A stretch of 17,130 nucleotides of DNA from AV17 sp046262735 (GTDB taxonomy: Bacteria; Verrucomicrobiota; Verrucomicrobiia; Chthoniobacterales; UBA10450), in assembly GCA_046262735.1 (NCBI GenBank), contig JBHEMD010000187.1, positions 1-17,130 on the forward strand, given 5' to 3'. The notes beneath the pieces were generated by a model. The model was given only the letters and a program-made list of their open reading frames with translations, did not search any database and had not been told where the DNA came from. The number at the start of each line of letters is the position of its first letter. Position 1 is the first letter of the stretch. Below, piece by piece: positions 1 to 7,163 of the stretch. Both the position numbers and the translations under genes were made by a program.

Positions 1-1033
1 TCCAGTCGATGTAACGCGCGATGCCCTCCGCGAGCTCGACCTGAGGTTTGTATCCGATCGAAGCGATTTTGTTTGTGTCGCTGGTGAGGTGGCGCATTTC
101 CCCGGGGCGAAACTCGCCGCGCGTGACTGGTTTGATGTCGATCTTGAGGGCGGCGCATATTGTTTCGGCGATCTCGCGGATCGGTGTGCCGCGGCCGCTG
201 CCGACGTTTATAGCCAGGCCATCGAGCTTGTCGGTTCCGGCGGCGAGCAAGTTGGCGCGCGCGATGTCGTCGACAAACGAAAAGTCGCGCGTCTTCTCGC
301 CGTCTTCGTAAAGGACCGGCGGCCGATTGTTGAGAAGACGCGTGCAGAAAATCGCGATGACGCCGGTGTAGGGATTAAACATCGATTGACGCGGCCCGTA
401 CGTGCACGAGTAGCGGAGCGCGACCGTCGGGATGCCGGTCTGTTTTCCCCAGAGCAGGACGAGCTTCTCTTGATCGACTTTGGTCAGGCCATAGACGGTC
501 TCGCCCCCCACTGGCGCGTGCTCAGGCGTCGGCACGCTTTTCGTTACCGCGCCGCAGATGGAGCAATGCACCTGCCAATCGCCCTTGCGCAGCTGTTCCA
601 CACGCCGCACCGCCGGGAAAACGACGCCGTGTGCGGGGCATTTGCCGGCGCCTTCGCTGTAAACAGCCTGCGAGCTCGCCGCGACAATTTTTTGGATCGG
701 CAAATTTTTCTCGCGAATGACCTCGAGCATTTGCGCGGTGCCTAACGAATTAACGTGAACGTATTTCGCGATCTCGGGCATGTAGCCGCCGTAAGCCGCC
801 TGATGAAAGACGACATCGATATCATCGAGCATGGCGGCGAGCGTGTCGCGATCGCGGATGTCGCCGTGAACGAACTCGGCGCGCTCATTAATCCAGACAG
901 GTTTGCCGCGGCGGTGTGTCTGCGGCTCGAGATTATCGAGAACACGAACCTGCCAGCCTTCGCGCACGAGCAAATCCGCGATGTGTGAACCGATCAACCC
1001 GGCGCCGCCGGTAACAAGCGCGCGTTTTCTCAT
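1..1033 (-). CDS. NAD-dependent sugar epimerase/dehydratase (extended SDR), C-terminus cut by the window edge
   Basis: Read on the minus strand from ATG at 1033, the frame stays open to the window edge, giving 344 whole codons. Residues 8-16 (TGGAGLIGS) are the Rossmann GxxGxxG NAD-binding motif. SSQ at 120-122 and Y181-G-L-T-K185 are the SDR catalytic Ser/Tyr/Lys region. Later segments read RYSCTYGPRQ, FVDD and VGSG, as in UDP-glucose 4-epimerase-like proteins. Between the Ser and Tyr motifs sits an insert with C132-P-A-H135-G and C157-S-I-C160-G, which looks like a small zinc ribbon. I recall such an insert in some dTDP-rhamnose or UDP-sugar epimerases, but the exact substrate cannot be read from the sequence. 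The likely role is making a nucleotide sugar for LPS or other surface glycan. A palindromic repeat lies directly upstream of the start. The family call is firm; the substrate is unknown. Confidence 0.93.
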   Translation of the reverse strand, partial: MRKRALVTGGAGLIGSHIADLLVREGWQVRVLDNLEPQTHRRGKPVWINERAEFVHGDIRDRDTLAAMLDDIDVVFHQAAYGGYMPEIAKYVHVNSLGTAQMLEVIREKNLPIQKIVAASSQAVYSEGAGKCPAHGVVFPAVRRVEQLRKGDWQVHCSICGAVTKSVPTPEHAPVGGETVYGLTKVDQEKLVLLWGKQTGIPTVALRYSCTYGPRQSMFNPYTGVIAIFCTRLLNNRPPVLYEDGEKTRDFSFVDDIARANLLAAGTDKLDGLAINVGSGRGTPIREIAETICAALKIDIKPVTRGEFRPGEMRHLTSDTNKIASIGYKPQVELAEGIARYIDW

Positions 1034-1040
1034 GCTTTTC

Positions 1041-1118
1041 CTGTAGCGGCGGTCTGTGACCGTCGCAAACTTCTGCGGGAGCCGCAACAAGTGCGACGCC
1101 CGTAGCGGGCCGCTACAG
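1041..1118. repeat. 78-bp palindromic repeat element with 9-bp terminal inverted repeats
   Basis: The element begins CTGTAGCGG (1041-1049) and ends CCGCTACAG (1110-1118), a perfect 9-bp inverted pair. Nested pairs inside are GTCGCA (1062-1067) with TGCGAC (1092-1097) and GCGG (1075-1078) with CCGC (1082-1085), so the whole unit could fold into one long imperfect hairpin. TTC occurs on both sides (1038-1040 and 1119-1121), which could be a 3-bp target duplication or chance. Its first 27 bases recur with two differences at 10750-10776. The stop codon of the neighbouring glycosyltransferase gene (1113-1115) lies inside the right terminal repeat. It could be a REP-like or MITE-like element; no transposase is nearby. 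Confidence 0.7.
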
Positions 1119-1865
1119 TTCGCGTTGCCCGACTAATCTGGAAAGGAACTCGCGCGTGTGAGGTGCGACGTTCATTGCCGATCTTGTATCGCTGGCGAGA
1201 AGCTCGTCACAAGCCCGGCGTAATGTCACGGGGTCATCGATATCGTAGCCGGTCTGTAACATTTCGACTGGAAGGTTCAGTTCCTTTGCGCGGGCGATTG
1301 TCTGTTCCGTTACCCGCTCCGTGCTCCAGTCGATGTCCTCAAACAGGCGCCGGTGAAGCTTATTTAATCCGATGAGATAGTAGCCGCCGTCCTCGGACGG
1401 TCCGGGCACGACGACGTCCTGTTTGCTCTGCAACAATGTCGCTGCCCGCGAGTAGCATTCCGGTGGCACGGTCGGGCTGTCAGAATCGATCAGGCAAACT
1501 GAGGCGAAGCCGATTTGGAACAAATCTTCGCCCGCGCCAATTAAGCGTTCGCCAAAAGATCCGGTTCGGTGCGGCAGGAGGTAAAATTCTCGTAACAGAA
1601 GATCGGCGTAATCCGCCTCGGCACCTTTCGGGGTGTAGACCGCAACGCCGGTGGCGCTATCGCCGCAAGCCTGCGCGATTGCGGCAGCCGTATCACGCAA
1701 GAAACAACGGTTGAGTTCGGCCGCTTGCGTCGGCGTCAATGGTGGAACCAAGCGTGTTTTGACATGACCGGGGCGCGGCGCTTTCGTCATGATGGACAGC
1801 GCACATAGGCGACTAAAGTCGGCCTCAGGCGCAGAGGGGTCGAGAATCCGGTGAGCGAATTTCAT
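1113..1865 (-). CDS. TIGR04282/DUF2064-type GT-A nucleotidyl/glycosyltransferase
   Basis: This 250-residue protein has the hallmarks of the TIGR04282 (DUF2064) family, a branch of the GT-A fold. It has KAPRPGHVKTRL at 28-39, GSFGERLIGAGEDLF near 102-116, DSDSP at 127-131 in place of the more usual GSDSP, EDGGYYLIG at 158-166, and a DIDDP motif near the end. Family members are named for co-occurrence with the arsenosugar radical SAM enzyme ArsS, but no ArsS is in this window, so a generic sugar or alditol-phosphate transferase role is equally possible. The gene starts 21 bp after the methyltransferase stop and is probably co-transcribed with it. A later in-frame Met at residue 26 is an alternative start, but ATG 1865 fits the spacing. 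The last codons and the TAG stop fall at or inside the palindromic repeat, so the C-terminus may have been altered by its insertion. Confidence 0.88.
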   Translation of the reverse strand: MKFAHRILDPSAPEADFSRLCALSIMTKAPRPGHVKTRLVPPLTPTQAAELNRCFLRDTAAAIAQACGDSATGVAVYTPKGAEADYADLLLREFYLLPHRTGSFGERLIGAGEDLFQIGFASVCLIDSDSPTVPPECYSRAATLLQSKQDVVVPGPSEDGGYYLIGLNKLHRRLFEDIDWSTERVTEQTIARAKELNLPVEMLQTGYDIDDPVTLRRACDELLASDTRSAMNVAPHTREFLSRLVGQREL

Positions 1866-1886
1866 CCGGCGGCAAGGCCGTGAGCG

Positions 1887-2612
1887 TCAGGCCCTCTGGC
1901 AGAGAGCGTATTGGTAGCGGCCATCCTGCCACATCTGAATGTCCGACCAATGCTGTGCTGCGAGAACCTTCGCAAAGGCTCCGGGAGGAAAAACTCTGGC
2001 CGTGCGCGGCTCGCGATAACCGTTACCCGAATGGGTGATGCTGGCGAGCAGCCACATGGCAAATAACGGAACCGAAGCCCAAATCGCATAACGCGGCTCG
2101 GCAATAAAACAACGTCCACCGGGCTTCAGCACGCGGTGCATCTCGGCAATGGCGCGGGTCTCATCAGGGAGAATTGTGAAAAGCCGTGAAGCGACCAACG
2201 CGTCGAAAGAGCCGTCTGGAAATGGGAGATTCAATACGTTAACTCGCGCAAAAGAACAATTGTGGAGTTTTTGACTGGTCGCGCGTTTTCGAGCCCAAGC
2301 GAGCTGGCTCTCCGAGCGATCCACTCCGGTAACAACGATGCCTGGAAATCGTTTCGCTAGTCGCGCCGAATAAAAGCCAGGGCCGCAACCGAGCTCGATC
2401 ACTTGCGTGCCGGAATAAACTCCGCGCGGCCACAGTGCGGTGATCATCCGTTCGGTATCGTCGCGGAAAAGGTGCTCCCGACAAAACGCATAGAGCCACG
2501 CGACGTGCTCAAACAGGCTGTCCTTGGGAGCCGGTAAGCCTGGTGCTTTTGCATCTGCCGCGCTCGATTCGCTGATTGACTTGTCGCTCGGGATGGCTAG
2601 CTGCGGCGGCAT
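1887..2612 (-). CDS. Class I SAM-dependent methyltransferase (Methyltransf_11 type)
   Basis: This 241-residue protein has a clear Rossmann-like SAM domain. Motif I is VIELGCGPG at 71-79. It is followed by VTGVDRSESQL (acidic residue for the SAM ribose), then VNVLNLPFPDGSFDALVAS (motifs II/III) and MHRVLKPGGRCFIAEP (post-III). About 65 residues precede motif I, including a short low-complexity Ser/Ala-rich start and a helical stretch, HVAWLYAFCREHLF. The C-terminal part, WASVPLFAMWLLASI, is hydrophobic and could touch the membrane. The substrate cannot be told from the sequence. The cysteine pattern of arsenite methyltransferases (ArsM) is not evident, so that specific function is not supported. 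The gene sits between a small Cys-rich ORF (12 bp upstream) and the TIGR04282 transferase (21 bp downstream), suggesting a joint small-molecule modification pathway. Confidence 0.88.
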   Translation of the reverse strand: MPPQLAIPSDKSISESSAADAKAPGLPAPKDSLFEHVAWLYAFCREHLFRDDTERMITALWPRGVYSGTQVIELGCGPGFYSARLAKRFPGIVVTGVDRSESQLAWARKRATSQKLHNCSFARVNVLNLPFPDGSFDALVASRLFTILPDETRAIAEMHRVLKPGGRCFIAEPRYAIWASVPLFAMWLLASITHSGNGYREPRTARVFPPGAFAKVLAAQHWSDIQMWQDGRYQYALCQRA

Positions 2613-2624
2613 TTTCGTCAGGCC

Positions 2625-2816
2625 CTATCTCGTCTGCTGCCGGCGGACTTTTTTACAACCTGAACTCTGCTTTTTAACCGGTCCCATATTCTTTCCTTCA
2701 TCATCAGGTTGCCAATAAGCTCGCTCCCCCGGCCAATCACACAGGCCAAACCGGCCGCAGAAGTGTTGTTGATAACAGTTCCAACAACCGCGGGCAATCA
2801 CCGAATGCGGAAACAT
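2625..2816 (-). CDS. Possible small Cys-rich protein (63 aa), unknown function
   Basis: I do not recognise a family. The predicted 63-residue protein has a compact cysteine cluster, GCWNCYQQHFCGRFGLCDWP, starting at residue 10 (spacing C-x2-C-x4-C-x5-C). This could bind a metal or a cofactor. A basic, hydrophilic tail with one more Cys follows. Support for translation is an AAGG sequence seven bases before the ATG, an in-frame stop further upstream with no other ATG between, and only 12 bp to the methyltransferase start, so the three genes could form one operon. Against it are short length and lack of a known homologue. A 14-bp palindrome covers the presumed ribosome-binding site. Treat as a hypothesis. 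Confidence 0.42.
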   Translation of the reverse strand: MFPHSVIARGCWNCYQQHFCGRFGLCDWPGERAYWQPDDEGKNMGPVKKQSSGCKKVRRQQTR

Positions 2817-2822
2817 GGACGC

Positions 2823-2836
2823 ACCTTGTGCAAGGT
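2823..2836. promoter_or_regulatory. Palindrome over the presumed ribosome-binding site of the Cys-rich ORF
   Basis: ACCTTG-TG-CAAGGT is a perfect 6-bp inverted repeat with a 2-base centre. It lies 7 to 20 bases before the ATG at 2816 (minus strand) and contains the AAGG that would serve as its ribosome-binding site. As RNA it could form a short hairpin hiding that site; as DNA it could be an operator for a dimeric regulator in the divergent region towards metF. The rest of the 255-bp gap (2837-3071) holds no other gene, tRNA or riboswitch that I can recognise. Confidence 0.3.
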
Positions 2837-3071
2837 TATTCGAAGTTGTTGGCGTCTTGCTCGCAGATGCTTTAACAAAGCCGAATGCCCAGCGAAATCA
2901 TATCGCTTGTCGGCGTGCTTCTGATGGCGGCGAGGTTCTCAGATCGGGATGTGCGATTTAATGGTGCGAAAAGCGGCCAGACACAATGAGCGGGTTTTTT
3001 TCCGAGGTTTCTTGCCGAAAATCTACTCAGCTAGTTTGACCTAAAGTCGCTGGAGGGACGAAGATAACCCA

Positions 3072-3995
3072 ATGCATGTTGCGGACATCATGCGGGGTGA
3101 TGCGCCCACGTATTCGTTCGAATTTTTTCCTCCGAAAACGCCGGAGGGGGCTGAGACGCTCTACCAAACGATACGCGATCTTGAATCGTACATGCCGCAC
3201 TTTGTCAGCGTGACCTACGGGGCGGGCGGTTCAACGCGCGATCTAACCCACGACCTCGTCGAGCGGATTCAACACACCACAAAACTGGATCCGATCCCGC
3301 ACCTGACTTGCGTTTACCACAACGAAGCTGAGATCGTGGCGATACTGGATCGATACGCCCAGTCGGCGATCGGCAATATTCTCGCGCTCGGGGGCGATCG
3401 GCCGCGCAATATTCCCCCTGATGAAGCGCGCGGTTCGTTTCCGCACGCGATCGATCTGGTTAAATTCATTCGCCGCTTCAACGAATCTGGCGCGCATCCG
3501 GACCGCCGCGGGTTCGGCATCGGCGTCGCCGGTTTCCCGGAAGGGCATCCCGCAACGCCGAATCGATTAGTCGAAATGGATCATCTCAAAGCAAAGGTGG
3601 ACGCCGGCGCCGATTACATCGTGACACAACTATTTTTCGATAACAGGGACTTTTACGATTTTCGGGAACGTTGTGCCCTTGCCGGGATTCAGGTTCCGAT
3701 TATCGCGGGCATCATGCCGGTTACCTCGATGGCCGGGCTAAAACGCATGGCGGAGCTGGCGGGTGGCACACGCTTCCCAGCAAGGCTGCTGCGCGCCCTG
3801 CAGAGATGCGAAAACGATCCTGCAGGCATCAGGCGCGTGGGCGTTCACTTCGCCCTCGAACAATGCCACGATCTTTTGGATAACAATGTGGCCGGCATTC
3901 ATTTCTACACGCTCAATCGCTCGGATGCCACGCGAGTGATCTTTGATAGCCTGGGCATTCAACGGCGGCAAACGACAGCGGGATCCAGCGGTTGA
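3072..3995 (+). CDS. metF: 5,10-methylenetetrahydrofolate reductase
   Basis: MetF reduces 5,10-methylene-tetrahydrofolate to 5-methyl-tetrahydrofolate, the methyl donor for methionine synthesis, using FAD in the cytoplasm. The 307-residue length matches bacterial MetF (about 300). YSFEFFPPKT at 14-23 carries the conserved catalytic Glu (E17, matching E. coli Glu28). HLTC at 77-80 and ALGGDRP ending at 111, with D109 (matching Asp120), are typical. YIVTQLFFDN and PIIAGIMPVTS, plus the C-terminal GIHFYTLNRSD, complete the TIM-barrel signature. GGAGGG at 3052-3057 is the best ribosome-binding site but is about 14 bases from the ATG, longer than usual. A second ATG at residue 7 is too far still, so ATG 3072 is kept. 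It is divergent from the Cys-rich ORF operon and 100 bp ahead of the membrane protein gene. No SAM riboswitch was seen upstream. Confidence 0.96.
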   Translation: MHVADIMRGDAPTYSFEFFPPKTPEGAETLYQTIRDLESYMPHFVSVTYGAGGSTRDLTHDLVERIQHTTKLDPIPHLTCVYHNEAEIVAILDRYAQSAIGNILALGGDRPRNIPPDEARGSFPHAIDLVKFIRRFNESGAHPDRRGFGIGVAGFPEGHPATPNRLVEMDHLKAKVDAGADYIVTQLFFDNRDFYDFRERCALAGIQVPIIAGIMPVTSMAGLKRMAELAGGTRFPARLLRALQRCENDPAGIRRVGVHFALEQCHDLLDNNVAGIHFYTLNRSDATRVIFDSLGIQRRQTTAGSSG

Positions 3996-4095
3996 ATCCG
4001 GCGGCGAGCTTGGCAAGCGGCTAGCCAATTGAGCGCAGGCCAGGTCTGAGCTGGCGACATTTGCGCGAAGCGCCCGGACTGCGCAGAATCTCGCT

Positions 4096-4845
4096 ATGTC
4101 GAAGGTGCAACGGGCTTTGTGTTTTCAGCTCGTGGGACTGGCAATCGCGTTGGCGGCGGCCACGCTGCTGGCGTGGTTCTTTCCACTTGTCGATCTTATC
4201 GTCGACGCACAGCAGCAGGTGATGCGTTGGGGAGCGTGGAGCGCCGTCGGCTATCCGATTCTCTTTGCATTGTGTAACCTTCTGCTTCTTCCCGGCGGGG
4301 TACTCAGCATTGGAAGCGGTTTTTTCTTCGGACTGTGGCGAGGTTTTTTGATTGTACTCGTGGGAAACACTGTAGCGGCCGGGATTGCGTTTCTGCTCAG
4401 CCGGTTTTTGGGGCGACGATGGTTTGGGCGCCGCCTGGCTCAGAGCCGGACGCTTCAGATGTTGGAACCAGCAGTGGAGCGCGAAGGCTGGAAGATTATT
4501 GTCTTAAGCCAACTGCATCCATTTTTTCCGACGAGTTTGCTGAACTACCTTTACGGCCTGACGAAGATCCCATTCCGGACGTATATTGTTTGGACATCGG
4601 TTGGCCGTGCACCGGGGCTATTATTGTACACCTACGTCGGCACGCTTGGACAACTGGGATTAAATGTAGCGCGGGGGAAGAGTCATCCGCGAATGGTGGA
4701 GTATTGGACATGGGGCGGCGCGTTTGTCACCACGGCATTACTTTTCCTTCTGCTCACGCGACTTGCGCTTCGGACGATTCGCCACTCGCCAGCCAAGTCG
4801 CACCGCGGCCGCAACCATTTTCGCGAAACCGTTGCTCTTAAATAG
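4096..4845 (+). CDS. TVP38/TMEM64 (DedA-like, SNARE-associated) integral membrane protein
   Basis: This 249-residue polytopic inner-membrane protein belongs to the VTT/TVP38 group. It has a first helix at about 10-30 (LVGLAIALAAATLLAWFF) and then a helix through GYPILFALCNLLLLPGGVLSIG. The family core follows: GSGFFFGLWRGFLIVLVGNTVAAGIAFLLSRFLGR split over two helices. The signature loop is SQLHPFFPTSLLNYLYGLT, where the pro-rich re-entrant segment and Asn are conserved. VGRAPGLLLYTYVG and a last helix near 215-230 end the membrane part, followed by a basic tail. Relatives are implicated in lipid scrambling or transport of undecaprenyl phosphate and in membrane integrity; the cargo here is unknown. 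It lies 17 bp upstream of cdd and is probably co-transcribed with it. Confidence 0.9.
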   Translation: MSKVQRALCFQLVGLAIALAAATLLAWFFPLVDLIVDAQQQVMRWGAWSAVGYPILFALCNLLLLPGGVLSIGSGFFFGLWRGFLIVLVGNTVAAGIAFLLSRFLGRRWFGRRLAQSRTLQMLEPAVEREGWKIIVLSQLHPFFPTSLLNYLYGLTKIPFRTYIVWTSVGRAPGLLLYTYVGTLGQLGLNVARGKSHPRMVEYWTWGGAFVTTALLFLLLTRLALRTIRHSPAKSHRGRNHFRETVALK

Positions 4846-4862
4846 CTTAATCTGAGGAAGTT

Positions 4863-5267
4863 ATGTCGAACAAGGAAATGTTGGCAGTTGCACTTCGCGC
4901 GCGGAGCCGCGCGTATGCTCCTTATTCAGGGTTCGCTGTCGGGGTCGCTCTGCTCACGGGTACCGGCAGGGTTTTTGGCGGGTGTAACGTTGAGAACCTT
5001 TCGCTTGGCCTAACAATTTGCGCGGAGCGAGCGGCCGTTGCGGCAGCGGTCGCCGAGGGCGAGAAGGACTTCGTCAGGATCGCTATTATGGCCGATTCGG
5101 CAGAACCGGCGGTTCCGTGTGGCGCATGTCGCCAGGTCCTGGCAGAGTTTAATCCCAACATTAAAATCGTTACCTCCACTCTGCAGAATCGCATTCAGGA
5201 GTTTAGTCTCAGCGACTTGCTGCCCAGACCGAGGCAGGGGATTTTGGAGCGAGTCAGCGATGTTTAA
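4863..5267 (+). CDS. cdd: Cytidine deaminase (homotetrameric type)
   Basis: This enzyme converts cytidine and deoxycytidine to uridine and deoxyuridine in pyrimidine salvage. The 134-residue length is that of the small tetrameric class. NVENLSLGLTICAERAA contains zinc ligand C53 and the catalytic Glu E55. PCGACRQ gives ligands C86 and C89, so three cysteines bind zinc as in the Bacillus enzyme. YAPYSGFAVG at 18-27 is the usual substrate-side motif. TGAGGAAG ends four bases before the ATG and supports this start. The 3' end overlaps the mnmG start by eight bases, so the two genes are translationally coupled. Confidence 0.95.
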   Translation: MSNKEMLAVALRARSRAYAPYSGFAVGVALLTGTGRVFGGCNVENLSLGLTICAERAAVAAAVAEGEKDFVRIAIMADSAEPAVPCGACRQVLAEFNPNIKIVTSTLQNRIQEFSLSDLLPRPRQGILERVSDV

Positions 5268-7131
5268 ACTACCGACGCGTTACGATGTCATTGTGGTGGG
5301 GAGTGGCCACGCCGGGATCGAAGCGGCCCTTGCGTCAGCTCGGCTCGGTTGCCGCACGTTGATGTTGACGCAAAACCTCGACACAATCGGTCAGATGTCG
5401 TGCAACCCAGCGGTGGGTGGCCTGGCTAAGGGTCACATTGTTCGCGAGATCGACGCGATGGGTGGCGCCATGGGGCTTAACACAGATGCGACCGGAATCC
5501 AGTTCCGGATGCTAAACAAATCGAAAGGACCATCGGTACGCGCGCCGCGCGTCCAATGCGACAAGAAAGCGTATCAGTTTAGGATGAAGGCTGTGCTTGA
5601 GAGGACGCAAAATTTGGATCTGAAGCAGGCGACAGTGTCGAGGATTCTCGTTGAGAATGACAGCGTGTGCGGCGTTGAAACCGATTTGGGGTTGAAAGTA
5701 ATTGGCCGCAGCGTGGTCGTCACCTCAGGCACGTTCCTGCGAGGATTGCTCCACGTGGGAGAGAACAGCAAGCCAGGCGGCCGAATGGCAGACGCCAACT
5801 CGGCCCTGAGCGAAAACCTGAGCCAGCTCGGGTTTGAAGTTGGGCGATTCAAAACTGGAACGCCGTGCCGAGTCAATGCACGCTCGATTGATTTCTCTCA
5901 GTGCGAAATCCAAGTGGGAGACGAGCCGCCGCCCAGGTTTTCGTTCGGCTTTCAGACCGAGGCACCGGCAAACGACATCTTTAGCTTGAACTTTAACTCG
6001 GCGGGCGAGTTCCACGTGGAACAGATGGCCTGCTGGATCACTCACACGACCGCCCGGACGCACGAAATCATCCGATCCAACCTCTACCGCTCGCCGCTTT
6101 ACGCCGGGCGTATCAAGGGCACCGGGCCAAGGTATTGTCCCTCCATTGAAGATAAAGTCGTGAAGTTTTCGGAGCGAAATGCCCACCAGCTTTTCCTCGA
6201 GCCCGAAGGCCGCCATACGGAAGAATACTACGTTAACGGGATATCGACGAGCTTACCGTATGAGGTGCAGCTCGAGTTTCTTCACTCTATACCTGCGCTA
6301 GAAAATGCCGAGATTATGCGGCCAGGTTACGCGGTCGAATATGATTATTTCCCGCCGACGCAGCTTTTGCACACGCTCGAAACAAAGCTGGTTCGGGGAC
6401 TCTACTTCGCTGGGCAAGTGAATGGTACCTCGGGGTACGAAGAGGCTGCCGCCCAAGGTCTCATCGCTGGTGCAAATGCCGCGTTGCGCATCAAAAACCG
6501 GGCGGCGTTGGTTTTGGAGAGGAGCGAGGCCTACATCGGTGTGCTGATTGATGATCTGGTAACCAGAGGCACCGAAGAGCCTTACCGAATGTTCACTAGC
6601 CGGGCCGAAGACCGCTTGCGACTGCGGCAGGATAATGCAGATCAGCGCCTCACACAACGTGCGTACGCGGTCGGTTTAGTTCAGCCTGAACGCTGGCGCC
6701 ATTTTCAGGAGAAAGTGGCGATTTTGGAACAGGGTCGCACAACCGCATTGCACATAAACGTCAATGGCACGCCGGTTTCGCAAATGCTGAAGCGACCTGA
6801 TTTCAAGTGCAAACATTTGCCGCCTGAGATTCTTTCGTTGCTGCCATTAGAGCTTTGGGAACTGCTCGAGACAGATCTCAAATATGCAGGCTACGCCGCG
6901 CGCCAAACCGAGCAAAACCGGCTGCTCGCGACAAAGGACCGGGTTGTGATTCCGGATGGATTCGATTTTACGCAAGTTACAGGTTTGAGCTCCGAGACGC
7001 GACAAAAACTGTCGCAGATCCGGCCGATGTCCCTCGGCCAGGCGGCGCGCGTGAGCGGGGTTACACCAGCTGATGTTGCTATTCTATCTATATGGCTGAA
7101 CAGAAGTCACTTACATAGCACTGCTTCGTAA
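5260..7131 (+). CDS. mnmG: tRNA uridine 5-carboxymethylaminomethyl modification enzyme MnmG (GidA)
   Basis: MnmG, with MnmE, modifies U34 in the wobble position of certain tRNAs using FAD, NADH, methylene-tetrahydrofolate and glycine or ammonium. The frame opens at 5038, but ATG 5260 is chosen: it gives 623 residues (E. coli has 629), puts the FAD motif GSGHAG at 14-19, and has GGAGC nine bases upstream. C48 in SCNPAVGGLAKGH and C293 in RYCPSIEDK match the conserved cysteines Cys47 and Cys277 of the E. coli protein. CWITHTTARTHEIIR, EPEGRHTEEYYVNG and TSRAEDRLRLRQDNAD are family signatures. The C-terminal helical domain is complete. The start overlaps the cdd stop by eight bases, and plsY follows 32 bp downstream. 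The mnmE partner is not in this window. Confidence 0.97.
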   Translation: MFKLPTRYDVIVVGSGHAGIEAALASARLGCRTLMLTQNLDTIGQMSCNPAVGGLAKGHIVREIDAMGGAMGLNTDATGIQFRMLNKSKGPSVRAPRVQCDKKAYQFRMKAVLERTQNLDLKQATVSRILVENDSVCGVETDLGLKVIGRSVVVTSGTFLRGLLHVGENSKPGGRMADANSALSENLSQLGFEVGRFKTGTPCRVNARSIDFSQCEIQVGDEPPPRFSFGFQTEAPANDIFSLNFNSAGEFHVEQMACWITHTTARTHEIIRSNLYRSPLYAGRIKGTGPRYCPSIEDKVVKFSERNAHQLFLEPEGRHTEEYYVNGISTSLPYEVQLEFLHSIPALENAEIMRPGYAVEYDYFPPTQLLHTLETKLVRGLYFAGQVNGTSGYEEAAAQGLIAGANAALRIKNRAALVLERSEAYIGVLIDDLVTRGTEEPYRMFTSRAEDRLRLRQDNADQRLTQRAYAVGLVQPERWRHFQEKVAILEQGRTTALHINVNGTPVSQMLKRPDFKCKHLPPEILSLLPLELWELLETDLKYAGYAARQTEQNRLLATKDRVVIPDGFDFTQVTGLSSETRQKLSQIRPMSLGQAARVSGVTPADVAILSIWLNRSHLHSTAS

Positions 7132-7163
7132 TATCGACAACCTGGTCCGATAGCAGAAACGCG

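Noticed and set aside
89..745. 218-codon plus-strand ORF
   Set aside because: It is antisense to the epimerase, whose minus-strand translation carries clear Rossmann and YxxxK motifs; long shadow frames are expected at this GC content.
3036..3068. Sigma-70-like promoter (TTGACC) just before metF
   Set aside because: No good -10 box at 16-18 bases, and the start point would fall at or after the metF start codon.
2937..3071. Possible SAM-type riboswitch before metF
   Set aside because: GGAGGGA near 3052 recalls part of a SAM-I core, but the surrounding conserved helices and junctions are missing; it reads better as a distant ribosome-binding site.
4369..4382. CTGTAGCGG match resembling the repeat end
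   Set aside because: Only about ten bases match, and it lies within well-supported membrane protein coding sequence, so chance is enough.
5038..5259. N-terminal extension of mnmG
   Set aside because: The extension lies in the cdd gene in another frame, and homologous MnmG proteins begin at the FAD motif region, matching ATG 5260.
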